Part shown: piece by piece, positions 16,991-24,935 of the stretch | How positions within the stretch are numbered: the stretch's first letter is position 1 | Layout of the letters: each line of letters opens with the position of its first letter | Assembly: GCA_003818285.1 (NCBI GenBank) | Contig: RPRB01000014.1 | Location: forward strand, 1-53,069 | Direction of reading: 5' to 3' | Length of the DNA: 53,069 nucleotides | DNA from: Myxococcaceae bacterium | Lineage (GTDB): Bacteria > Myxococcota > Myxococcia > Myxococcales > Myxococcaceae | The notes under the pieces: model-generated | The model's input: only the letters and a program-made list of their open reading frames with translations | What the model was told of the DNA's origin: nothing | Database searches by the model: none | Position numbers and translations under genes: made by a program

Positions 16991-19216
16991 ATGTTCGTCG
17001 CCCTGGCCCGGGCCGTCTCCCGGCATCGCCTGGCCGTCCTCGCGGGCGCGCTCGCCATCCTCGCGCTGGCGGTGCTGTCGATCGTCCGGGGCGGGAGCCT
17101 GACCAGCGGCACCATCGAGGGCACCGAGTCCGCGCGCGCCGCGGAGCTCGTCCGCGGGGCCGCCGGGGCCGACACCGACACCAGCGTGGTCGCGCTGTTC
17201 AGTCATCCGAAGCTCGCCGCGACCGACCCGGTCTTCCAGAGCGCGCTGGCGCTCCACCTGGACAAGGTGAGCGCCCGCCCCGAGGTGGAGAGCGCGGTCT
17301 CGGTGGTGACCGTGCCCGAGCAGGCCCGCGCGCGCTTCATCTCGCGCGACGGCCGGACCGCCCTGGTGCTGGTGCGGCTCAAGGGGGACGAGAAGGCGGC
17401 GGTGAAGGCCTTCCCCGCGGTGAAGGCCGCCCTGCGCGACGGGCCCTTCACCGTGGCCATCACCGGCAAGCCCGCCTTCCTCTTCGACCTCAACACCGAG
17501 CTCGAGCACGACCTGCTGCGCGCCGAGCTCGTCTCCTTCCCCCTCGCGCTGGTCGTGCTCCTCTGGGTGTTCCGCACTCTCGTGGCTGCCCTTCTGCCCA
17601 TCGTCGTCGGCGGGCTGGCGGTGCTGGCGGGCGTGGGCGCGGTGCTCGCCCTCTCGCACCACCTGGACATGGCCCAGTACACGCTCAACGTGGTGAGCCT
17701 CATCGGGCTCGGCGTGGCCATCGATTACTCGCTGTTCATCGTCAGCCGCTTCCGGGCCGAGCTGGACGGCGGGTCGAGCGTGCAGGCCGCGCTGGAGCGC
17801 ACCGTGGACACGGCGGGGCGAGCAGTGGCGTTCTCCGGGCTCGCGGTCGCCGCCGGACTCTCCGGCCTGCTCTTCTACCGGGGCTCGTTTCTGGCGGCGA
17901 TGGGGCTGGGCGGGGCGATCGTGGTCGGCTTCGCGGTCCTCTTCGCCCTCACCCTCTTGCCGGTCATCCTCGGCTGGCTCGGGCGCCGGGTGGATCTGGG
18001 CCGCGTGCCGATCCCGCCCTTCGGTCTCCGGGCCGGGCTGTGGAAGCGTCTCGCCGGCTGGGTGATGAAGCACCCGCTCAAGGTGCTCCTGCCCACGCTG
18101 GCGCTCGTCGCCTTCCTGGGCTGGCCCTTCGTCCGGCTGCAGACCGCCGGCACCGACATCACCGCCTTGCCCGAGTCGACCGAGGCGCGCCAGGGGGCCG
18201 CGGCGCTGGCCCGGGCCTTCCCCGAGCAGAGCGCGACCCGGATCCTGGTCGCGGTGGAGCTCCCCGGAAACCCCTTCACGCCCGAGCGGGTGGCCGCGCT
18301 CTACGACGCCACCCGACGCTGGGCACGGCTCCCCGGCGTGGTGGGAGTGGAGAGCATCGTCAACCTCGACCCGCGGGTGACCCGCGAGCAATACCTCCAG
18401 CTCGCCAGCGCCCCGCCCGCGTTCCGCCCACCGGAGTTCGCACTCGCCGAGGCGGCGTACCTTCACGGAAAGGTGGCCGTCGTGCAGGTGCTCACCCCGG
18501 GGCCCGCCTCCAGTGCCGAGGCGCGGCAGCTGGTGAAGGCGCTCCGGCAGGACCGCGTGGTGGGGGACGGACGGGCATTGGTCGGCGGACAGACCGCCAG
18601 CGACGTCGACTCGACCGCGTTCGTGCTCGACCGGGCCTGGCTCGCGGTGGGGCTAGTGGTTCTGGTCACGCTCGTGGCGCTGTTCGTCCTTCTGGGCTCG
18701 GTGGTGCTCCCGCTCGAGGCGGTGGTGATGAACTTCCTCTCCCTCGCGGCGAGCTTCGGGGCTCTGGTCTGGATCTTCCAGGAGGGGCATCTGCGATGGC
18801 TCCTCCACTTCCAGCCCGGACCGCTCGAGCCGGCGCTGCCCGTCCTCCTCTTCTGCACCCTCTTCGGGCTCTCGATGGACTACCAGGTCCTCATGCTCTC
18901 CCGGATGCGCGAGGAGCTGGGTCGGACGCACGACAACCGCGCCGCGGTCGCCGAGGGTCTGGAGAGGACCGGAAGTCTCATCACCAGCGCGGCGGCGATC
19001 ATGGTCGCGGTGTTCGCGGCCTTCGCCCTGGCGAACATCCTCGTGGTCAAGGCGATGGGCGTGGGGATGGCGATTGCGGTTGCGCTCGATGCCACGCTGG
19101 TGAGAGTCCTGATCGTGCCCGCCACCATGCGTCTCTTCGGGGCCGCCAACTGGTGGGCGCCGCGGGCGCTGCAACGTCTGGCCCTCACGGCACACGGAGA
19201 GAAGAGCGCCCCATGA
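16991..19216 (+). CDS. MMPL/RND-type lipid transporter
   Basis: The 741-residue membrane protein (start ATG at 16991) has the MMPL layout: TM1, an exported loop of about 150 residues, a five-helix block (LVSFPLALVVLLWVFRTL, LNVVSLIGLGVAIDYSLFIVSRFR), a second loop, and a repeat of the block (LFGLSMDYQVLMLSRMREE). The paired motifs GVAIDYSLF and GLSMDYQVL contain the Asp-Tyr dyad used for proton coupling in MMPL proteins. Family members export lipids such as mycolates, hopanoids or sterols. Its stop overlaps the next start (ATGA), coupling it to a glycosyltransferase that converges on a squalene epoxidase gene. A role in sterol or glycolipid export is inference; methanotroph sterol transport also uses an RND-type protein (BstA). 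Confidence 0.9.
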   Translation: MFVALARAVSRHRLAVLAGALAILALAVLSIVRGGSLTSGTIEGTESARAAELVRGAAGADTDTSVVALFSHPKLAATDPVFQSALALHLDKVSARPEVESAVSVVTVPEQARARFISRDGRTALVLVRLKGDEKAAVKAFPAVKAALRDGPFTVAITGKPAFLFDLNTELEHDLLRAELVSFPLALVVLLWVFRTLVAALLPIVVGGLAVLAGVGAVLALSHHLDMAQYTLNVVSLIGLGVAIDYSLFIVSRFRAELDGGSSVQAALERTVDTAGRAVAFSGLAVAAGLSGLLFYRGSFLAAMGLGGAIVVGFAVLFALTLLPVILGWLGRRVDLGRVPIPPFGLRAGLWKRLAGWVMKHPLKVLLPTLALVAFLGWPFVRLQTAGTDITALPESTEARQGAAALARAFPEQSATRILVAVELPGNPFTPERVAALYDATRRWARLPGVVGVESIVNLDPRVTREQYLQLASAPPAFRPPEFALAEAAYLHGKVAVVQVLTPGPASSAEARQLVKALRQDRVVGDGRALVGGQTASDVDSTAFVLDRAWLAVGLVVLVTLVALFVLLGSVVLPLEAVVMNFLSLAASFGALVWIFQEGHLRWLLHFQPGPLEPALPVLLFCTLFGLSMDYQVLMLSRMREELGRTHDNRAAVAEGLERTGSLITSAAAIMVAVFAAFALANILVVKAMGVGMAIAVALDATLVRVLIVPATMRLFGAANWWAPRALQRLALTAHGEKSAP

Positions 19217-20403
19217 GCACCGTCCTCCTCGCCCTGGCCGTCCTCTCGCTGGTCTTGCTGGTCGAGGGCCACGTACGGCTGCGACGCGTCCTCGCCCGCC
19301 GTCCGGCTCCGCCGCCCTTTCCGGCGACCGCCCCCTCCATCTCCGTCATCCGCCCGGTGAAGGGGCTGGACATCGGGGCCCTGGACAACATCCGCGCCTT
19401 CCTCGAGATGGAATACCCGGGACGACTGGAGCTTCTCTTCGTGGTGGACTCCGAGGAGGACCCGGCCACCCCGGTCATCCGGCGGCTCATCGCCGAGCAC
19501 CCCACCACGGCCCGGCGGGTGGAGCTGCTCTTCTCCGGCTCGCCCCCCCCGCGTCGCACCGGCAAGCTCAACGCGATGCTGGTGGGGGTGGCCGCGGCGT
19601 CCGGTGAGCTGCTCGCCTTCAACGACTCGGACAGCCGCCCGGCGAAGGACCTCCTGGGTCGACTCGTCTCCGAGCTGCTCGCCAGGCCGGACTGCGGCTG
19701 CACCTTTGCCCCGGTGGTTGCCGCCGCGGACCGGCCCACCGCGGGGGACGTGGGCTACGAGCTGCTGATGAACGCCTGGTACGGCCCGACCGTGTCCTGG
19801 GCGGCCGAGCCCCGAGGCGAACTGGACTTCATCATGGGGCAGCTCATGGTCTGCCGGCGCCAGGCCCTCGATGCGGTGGGTGGGGTCGGCGTGGCCGAGG
19901 GCCAGTTCGTCGACGACATGTACATCGGCCGGGCGCTGTGGAACGCCGGCTGGAAGAACGTGGTCATCGAGTCGCCGCTGCGGATCGTCATCGGCGGGAT
20001 GGGACCGCTCCAGTTCTTCCGCACCTTCCGCCGGTGGATCCTCTTCAGCGAGGGCGGGCTGTCCTTCCGATTCACCTGGCCCAACTGGGTGCGCGGCGTC
20101 TCCTGCTGGGTGGCCTGGGCGGTGCTCGCCGTGGCGCTCGCCACCGGGAACCTCGCGGCTGCGGCGACGGCGCTGCTCCCCATCGCCTTCTCGGTCTTCA
20201 CCCAGGCCTCGCTCCAGCGCGCGTCCCACGGCCCGCGCATCCGCCTGCACCAGCTGTGGGTGCCGGCGGTGATCCCGCTCATCGGTGGAATGGTGCAGAT
20301 CGCCGCGAAGCTGAACCGCCGGGTGGACTGGCGGGGCCGGAGCTACGACCTGGACGCCGAGGCCCGGCTGGGGGCCAGCGGCTCGTCGGCGGCGGGGACG
20401 TGA
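19213..20403 (+). CDS. Family 2/21 glycosyltransferase (ceramide glucosyltransferase/HpnI-like)
   Basis: This 396-residue membrane glycosyltransferase has an N-terminal TM (VLLALAVLSLVLLVEG), a GT-A domain with PSISVIRPVKGLD, the LNAMLVG lobe, the metal-binding Asp-Ser-Asp at residues 138-140 (FNDSDSRP), the acceptor-base region FVDDMYIGRALWNAGW (Asp234, Asp235) and an RTFRRW motif at 270-275 close to the (Q/R)xxRW element, then two or three C-terminal helices. That set is typical of ceramide glucosyltransferases and HpnI, which acts on hopanoids. It starts in the ATGA overlap of the MMPL gene. Its 3' end overlaps the convergent squalene epoxidase gene by 61 bases. It could add a sugar to a sterol, ceramide or other lipid; the acceptor is not shown by sequence. 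Confidence 0.87.
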   Translation: MSTVLLALAVLSLVLLVEGHVRLRRVLARRPAPPPFPATAPSISVIRPVKGLDIGALDNIRAFLEMEYPGRLELLFVVDSEEDPATPVIRRLIAEHPTTARRVELLFSGSPPPRRTGKLNAMLVGVAAASGELLAFNDSDSRPAKDLLGRLVSELLARPDCGCTFAPVVAAADRPTAGDVGYELLMNAWYGPTVSWAAEPRGELDFIMGQLMVCRRQALDAVGGVGVAEGQFVDDMYIGRALWNAGWKNVVIESPLRIVIGGMGPLQFFRTFRRWILFSEGGLSFRFTWPNWVRGVSCWVAWAVLAVALATGNLAAAATALLPIAFSVFTQASLQRASHGPRIRLHQLWVPAVIPLIGGMVQIAAKLNRRVDWRGRSYDLDAEARLGASGSSAAGT

Positions 20404-21737
20404 GGAGCGGGGAGCGCGAGGATCCGGTCCTCGACCACCCCGGCCATCGCCGTGCGCAGGTGCGGGAGCGCCGAGGCGACCAGGAGCGCTCCGGCGTGCA
20501 TCGCCCGCCGCGGTCCCTGGACGGCCCGGACGCCGCCCGCCCCCAGGGCGAGCAGCCCGTGCGCCACGACTCGTGCGTACTCGCGCGCCATCACCGACAT
20601 GCGCGTCTCGCGGGTGGAGAGCAGGGACATCGAGATGCGCAGACCGGTGGGCGAGCGCTCCCAGTAGCGGAAGAGCCCGCTCCGCAGCGCCGCCATCTCG
20701 CCGGCGTCGCTGCTGAAGGCCTCGTAGAGGGACGAGGCCAGGGCAATCCGGGTGCGATTGGCGGGCCGGCGGGCACGGGCGTACGCGGCGAGCGCTCGCG
20801 GGACGTCGTTGCTCGCCTCGGCCATGACCCGGTGGAGCACCCGCGCGTCACGGACCGCCGAGGCCATGCCGCTCGCGCTCAGCGGATGGCAACACCCGGC
20901 GGCATCACCCACCAGCACCACGTGACCCTTGTAGACCTGGTCCATGATGCGGGTGTCGTTGGAGGCGACGAGGGGCGCCTCCCGCTGGAGCGCGACGAGG
21001 ATCGCCTGCCGCAGTGGTTCCGGGACGCCGGAGAGGATCTCCTGCTCGGTGCGGACGCGCTCGGGGCTGGAGCCGAGGGGCAGATCCACCATCACCCGCG
21101 CCTGGCTATCGGAGATGGGGTAGGCGAGAACCGGGGCCGGGCCACCGATGAAGAGGTGCCCGCGCCCGGCATGCGGAAGCGCCGAGGCCTCCACCATCAC
21201 GCCGATCATCGTGGAGAGCCGGACGTGCTGCTCGGCGATTCCGAGCGAGCGACGCAGCGGCGAGGCCCGCCCGTCGGCGGCCACCAGCATCCGGGTCCGC
21301 ACCCGCTCCGACTGACCTTCCCGGGACAGGGTGACCTCCACGCCGTCCGGCCCGTCGGAGACCAGGGCGACGCGCGACCTCCGGCGGACCTCGACGTCCC
21401 CGCGCTTCTCGAGCACGTCCAGCAGCGGGGTGACGAGCGCGTGGTGCTCGATGCCCAGGCCGCGGTTGCCCGGCGCGTAAGGGAGCAGCGCGGTCTTCTC
21501 CCCGTCCACCACCGCGAAGCCGATGATCGGAGCGCCGCCGGATCGCAGCACCTCGGAGAACCCGAAGGCGGTGAGCTCCTCCACGCCGATCGGGTGGAGC
21601 AACTCGCCTGCCAGCTGCTTGCGGCGATCCTGCCCCGCGTCGGCGAGGAGGGTGCGCAGGCCGAGCTGGGCCATGGCCGCGGCGGTGGTGCACCCCGCGG
21701 GGCCGCCACCGGCGACGAGCACGTCCACTTCCCTCAA
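20343..21737 (-). CDS. Squalene monooxygenase (epoxidase)-like FAD flavoprotein
   Basis: This 464-residue group A/E FAD monooxygenase has a TTG start with GGGGAGG about ten bases before it. The Rossmann motif VAGGGPAG is at residues 8-15, the DG motif AADGRASPLRR at 154-163, and the GD motif GDAAGCCHPLSASGM at 277-291. The His-Pro-Leu within the GD motif and the downstream hydrophobic C-terminal region (VVAHGLLALGAGG) resemble squalene epoxidases more than geranylgeranyl reductases, whose motif usually reads DPLTGEG. It would convert squalene to 2,3-oxidosqualene using O2. It is divergently transcribed from squalene synthase with about 95 bases between starts; the enzyme assignment leans partly on the adjacent DCTAE-type cyclase. 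Confidence 0.82.
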   Translation of the reverse strand: MREVDVLVAGGGPAGCTTAAAMAQLGLRTLLADAGQDRRKQLAGELLHPIGVEELTAFGFSEVLRSGGAPIIGFAVVDGEKTALLPYAPGNRGLGIEHHALVTPLLDVLEKRGDVEVRRRSRVALVSDGPDGVEVTLSREGQSERVRTRMLVAADGRASPLRRSLGIAEQHVRLSTMIGVMVEASALPHAGRGHLFIGGPAPVLAYPISDSQARVMVDLPLGSSPERVRTEQEILSGVPEPLRQAILVALQREAPLVASNDTRIMDQVYKGHVVLVGDAAGCCHPLSASGMASAVRDARVLHRVMAEASNDVPRALAAYARARRPANRTRIALASSLYEAFSSDAGEMAALRSGLFRYWERSPTGLRISMSLLSTRETRMSVMAREYARVVAHGLLALGAGGVRAVQGPRRAMHAGALLVASALPHLRTAMAGVVEDRILALPAPHVPAADEPLAPSRASASRS

Positions 21738-21832
21738 GGCAGCGTTTCCTCCCCGGCCCTTCTTCCGGGCCTTCTTATAGAGTGTGCCGCGCCTCGGCGC
21801 ATCTTCCGTCGCCTCTCCGTCGTAGGTGTTTC

Positions 21833-22873
21833 GTGACTGGACCCGAAGACTTCTGCCGTCGCGCTCTGCCGGAGGTGTCTCGCACCTTCGCGCTCAACAT
21901 CCCGGTTCTCCCGCCGCCGTTGGATCTCGTGGTGACGGTTGCCTACCTTCTGTGCCGCATCGCCGACACGCTCGAGGACGAGGCGCGAGGACAAGTTTCC
22001 GAACGGGCAGAGCTGTTTCACATGCTCGGACGCCTGGTGAAGCTCGAGCCTGGCTGGGAGGAGAGGAGCGCGGAGTTCGCCCGGCATTCGGTGGCCGCGC
22101 TGCGGCCGTCCGCCCCCACGGCCGAGGTGCAGCTCGTCCAGGGCACCCCGACTGTCCTGGAGGCCATGCGCGGCTTGCCGGACTGGACTCACCCGCACAT
22201 CGCCGCCTGCGTGGTCGAGATGACCGGCGGGATGGCGCAGATGATGATCGAGCTCGACGGGGGCGCGCCGCAGGGCTTGCCTGATCTGCGGGATACCCTT
22301 CAGTACTGCTACTACGTCGCGGGAACGGTGGGGGTGATGCTCACCGGACTGTTCGTCGACGGGTACGAGTCGGTGCGGCCACGCAGGTCCGAGCTGGTTC
22401 CCCGCGCGCCGGCATTCGGCCGCGCGCTGCAGCTCACCAACATCCTCAAGGACATCCGCGAGGATCTGGATCGCGGATTCTGCTGGCTCCCGCGCACATC
22501 CATGGCGAAGCACGGGCTCACGCCGGCCAACCTCCTTCTGCCCGAGAAGCGGGTCGCCGCGGTGGCCCTGCTCGACGACCTGGTGGCGGTGGCCCGGCAC
22601 GAGTGCGACGTGGCGTTCGAGTACTCGCTGATCCTGCCCCGCTCGGAGCCCGGGCTCCGTCTGTTCTGCCTCTGGCCGCTCCTGTTCGCGGTGCGGACGC
22701 TCGCGGTCCTGGCGCACAACCCGGCGGTGTTCGAGCCGGCCCCGGTGAAGATCGACCGGGAGACGGTCATGCGGATCATGGTTCTCACCCGCGAGAGCGT
22801 CGCCGACGATCGGGCGCTGGAGTCGCTCTACGCCGAAAGCGCGCGCGGGGTTCCCGAGGGGCGCAGGGCATGA
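21833..22873 (+). CDS. Squalene synthase (squalene/phytoene synthase family)
   Basis: The GTG at 21833 is the most likely start (an in-frame GTG at 21782 would add 17 poorly conserved residues). The 346-residue protein has both Asp-rich metal sites of the trans-isoprenyl synthase family: DTLED at residues 45-49 and DIREDLDRG at 207-215, plus RTFALNI near the start and YCYYVAGTVGVM, all in the usual spacing. These bind the Mg-diphosphates of farnesyl diphosphate. Overlap with the cyclase gene by ATGA shows it feeds that pathway, so squalene is the expected product; a phytoene synthase is less likely because no carotenoid desaturase is nearby. Confidence 0.92.
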   Translation: MTGPEDFCRRALPEVSRTFALNIPVLPPPLDLVVTVAYLLCRIADTLEDEARGQVSERAELFHMLGRLVKLEPGWEERSAEFARHSVAALRPSAPTAEVQLVQGTPTVLEAMRGLPDWTHPHIAACVVEMTGGMAQMMIELDGGAPQGLPDLRDTLQYCYYVAGTVGVMLTGLFVDGYESVRPRRSELVPRAPAFGRALQLTNILKDIREDLDRGFCWLPRTSMAKHGLTPANLLLPEKRVAAVALLDDLVAVARHECDVAFEYSLILPRSEPGLRLFCLWPLLFAVRTLAVLAHNPAVFEPAPVKIDRETVMRIMVLTRESVADDRALESLYAESARGVPEGRRA

Positions 22874-24816
22874 CCGCTCCCCGGAGCCGTGCCACGCCCT
22901 CCGCGGTCGATCGGGGGCTGGAGGTGCTCGCCGCCACCCAGGACGCGGGCGGCTCGTGGAAGGGCGACTACGGCGGACCGCTCTTCCTGGTGCCGGTCTA
23001 CGTCGCGGGCCTGGAGCTGCTCGGACGACCGCCCGATCCGGCCACGCGCGAGGGATTCATCACCTACCTCCGCGGGCACCAGAATCCCGACGGCGGCTGG
23101 GGGCTGGACGTCGAGTCGCACAGCCATGTCTTCACCTCGGTGCTGGTCTACGCGACCCTGCGGCTCCTGGGCGTCCCGGCCGAGGATCCGCAGCTGCAGC
23201 GGGCGCGCGCCTGGTTCCTCCCGCACGGGGGGCCGCTGTCGAGCGGCTCGTGGGGGAAGTTCATCCTCGCGATGCTGGGGCTCTACGAGTACCAGGGCCT
23301 CGTTCCCCTGCCGCCCGAGCTGTGGCTCCTCCCCGAGTCGCTGCCGCTGCACCCCTCGAAGCTCTGGTGTCACTGCCGGATGGTGTACCTGCCGATGAGC
23401 TGGCTGTACGGCCGGCGGGTGCGGGCGAAGCAGACGCCGCTGCTCGCCGCCATCCGGAGCGAGATCTACGCCCAGCCCTACGAGAGCGTGGACTGGCCGG
23501 CGGCGCGCGAGCGCGTGGCGGGGACCGACGCGTACACGCCGAGGACGTCGTATCTCCGGGCGGCCAACGGAGTGCTCGGGCTGTGGGAGCGGTTCGCGCC
23601 GGCCGGAGCGCGCGAGCGGTCGCTGCAGATGGTGCTCGACCAGATCCGCCGCGAGGACGAGGCGACGAATCACATCTGCATCGGCCCGATCAACAAGGTG
23701 CTGAACACGGTGGTGTGGCAGATCGCCCGGCCGGGAGGTCCCGAGGTCGAGGCGCACGTGAAGCGGCTACCGGACTATCTGTGGCGCGCCCCGGACGGCC
23801 TGAAGATGCAGGGCTACAACTCGTCCGAGCTGTGGGACACCGCGTTTGCCGTCCAGGGCATTCTCGCCACCAGGGGGGTCGAGCGGATGCGCCCGGTGCT
23901 CGAGCGCGCGGCGCACTACATCGAATCCAACCAGGTGCTCGAGGACGTGGCGGAGATGGAGAAGGGCTACCGGCACCGGAGCCGCGGCGGCTGGCCGTTC
24001 TCCACCCGCGCCCACGGGTGGCCGATCAGCGACTGCACCGCGGAGGGGCTCAAGGCCTCCCTGTTGCTGGAGAAGGTCGGGATGAACCAGGTCCCGCGAG
24101 CACGGCTCCGCGAGGCGGTGGAGGAGATCCTCTCGCTCCAGAACGAGGACGGCGGCTGGGCGACCTACGAGCTGCAGCGCGGGCCGAAGTGGCTCGAGGC
24201 GCTGAATCCCTCGGACGTGTTCTCCACCATCATGGTGGACGTCTCCTACGTCGAGTGCACGTCGGCCTGCGTCCAGGCCCTGGCCGCCTGGAGGACCTTC
24301 GCGCCCGAGGACGAGGCGTGGCTCCGGGAACCCATCCGGCGGGGTGAGCGCTTCATCCGCAAGGTGCAGCGCGCCGACGGCTCGTGGGAGGGCAGCTGGG
24401 GCGTGTGCTTCAGCTACGGAGCCTGGTTCGGGACGGCGGGTCTGGTGGCCGCGGGAGCGCGTCCGGACGATCCCGCGCTCCGTCGCGCCGCGGACTACCT
24501 CCAGGCCCGGCAGCGGTCAGACGGGAGCTGGAGCGAGACGCTGGAGTCCAACCGGCAGCGCCGCTGGGTGGACGGGCAGCGCGGGCACGCGGTGCAGACC
24601 TCGTGGGCAGTGCTGTCGCTCGCGGCATGCGGGCGGCGCGACTCCGAGGCGGTGCGCCGGGGCGTGGTCTGGCTGCGCGAGCACCAGGGCGAGGACGGCC
24701 GCTGGCCGGATCAACCGATCACCGGCGTGTTCAACCGGACCTGCGCGATTCACTACGACATCTACCTGCGCCTGTTCCCGGTCTGGGCGCTCGCCGTGTG
24801 CGGGACCGCGAGCTGA
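22870..24816 (+). CDS. Oxidosqualene cyclase, predicted cycloartenol synthase
   Basis: This 648-residue triterpene cyclase has several QW repeats (QNPDGGWG, QNEDGGWATYE, VQRADGSWEGSW, RQRSDGSWSE, HQGEDGRWPD). The catalytic motif is DCTAE with Asp388, the form found in oxidosqualene cyclases; squalene-hopene cyclases have DxDDTA instead. At the three positions that decide product outcome in plant cycloartenol synthase (Tyr410, His477, Ile481 of Arabidopsis CAS1), this protein has Tyr316 (MQGYN), His382 (AHGWP) and Ile386 (PISDC); spacing is within one residue. Lanosterol synthases differ at these positions. Together they predict that 2,3-oxidosqualene is cyclised to cycloartenol, as known for Stigmatella. 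It is translationally coupled to squalene synthase (ATGA). The N-terminus is shorter than in eukaryotes. Confidence 0.93.
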   Translation: MTAPRSRATPSAVDRGLEVLAATQDAGGSWKGDYGGPLFLVPVYVAGLELLGRPPDPATREGFITYLRGHQNPDGGWGLDVESHSHVFTSVLVYATLRLLGVPAEDPQLQRARAWFLPHGGPLSSGSWGKFILAMLGLYEYQGLVPLPPELWLLPESLPLHPSKLWCHCRMVYLPMSWLYGRRVRAKQTPLLAAIRSEIYAQPYESVDWPAARERVAGTDAYTPRTSYLRAANGVLGLWERFAPAGARERSLQMVLDQIRREDEATNHICIGPINKVLNTVVWQIARPGGPEVEAHVKRLPDYLWRAPDGLKMQGYNSSELWDTAFAVQGILATRGVERMRPVLERAAHYIESNQVLEDVAEMEKGYRHRSRGGWPFSTRAHGWPISDCTAEGLKASLLLEKVGMNQVPRARLREAVEEILSLQNEDGGWATYELQRGPKWLEALNPSDVFSTIMVDVSYVECTSACVQALAAWRTFAPEDEAWLREPIRRGERFIRKVQRADGSWEGSWGVCFSYGAWFGTAGLVAAGARPDDPALRRAADYLQARQRSDGSWSETLESNRQRRWVDGQRGHAVQTSWAVLSLAACGRRDSEAVRRGVVWLREHQGEDGRWPDQPITGVFNRTCAIHYDIYLRLFPVWALAVCGTAS

Positions 24817-24935
24817 CGGCGGAAGCGGGCTCCGCTGGAACGAACGGTGTCCCCCGTGAGCCCGTCCCCGCTCGGGACACTCGGTTCACTGCATCCGGGG
24901 AGCGGTTCGCCGCACGCCATGCAAGCGTGTCGGAA

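Noticed and set aside
21833-22873. Phytoene synthase for carotenoids
   Set aside because: No carotenoid desaturase or cyclase is nearby, and the gene is translationally coupled to the oxidosqualene cyclase.
22870-24816. Squalene-hopene cyclase
   Set aside because: The catalytic motif is DCTAE rather than DxDDTA, and an epoxidase-like gene is next to it.
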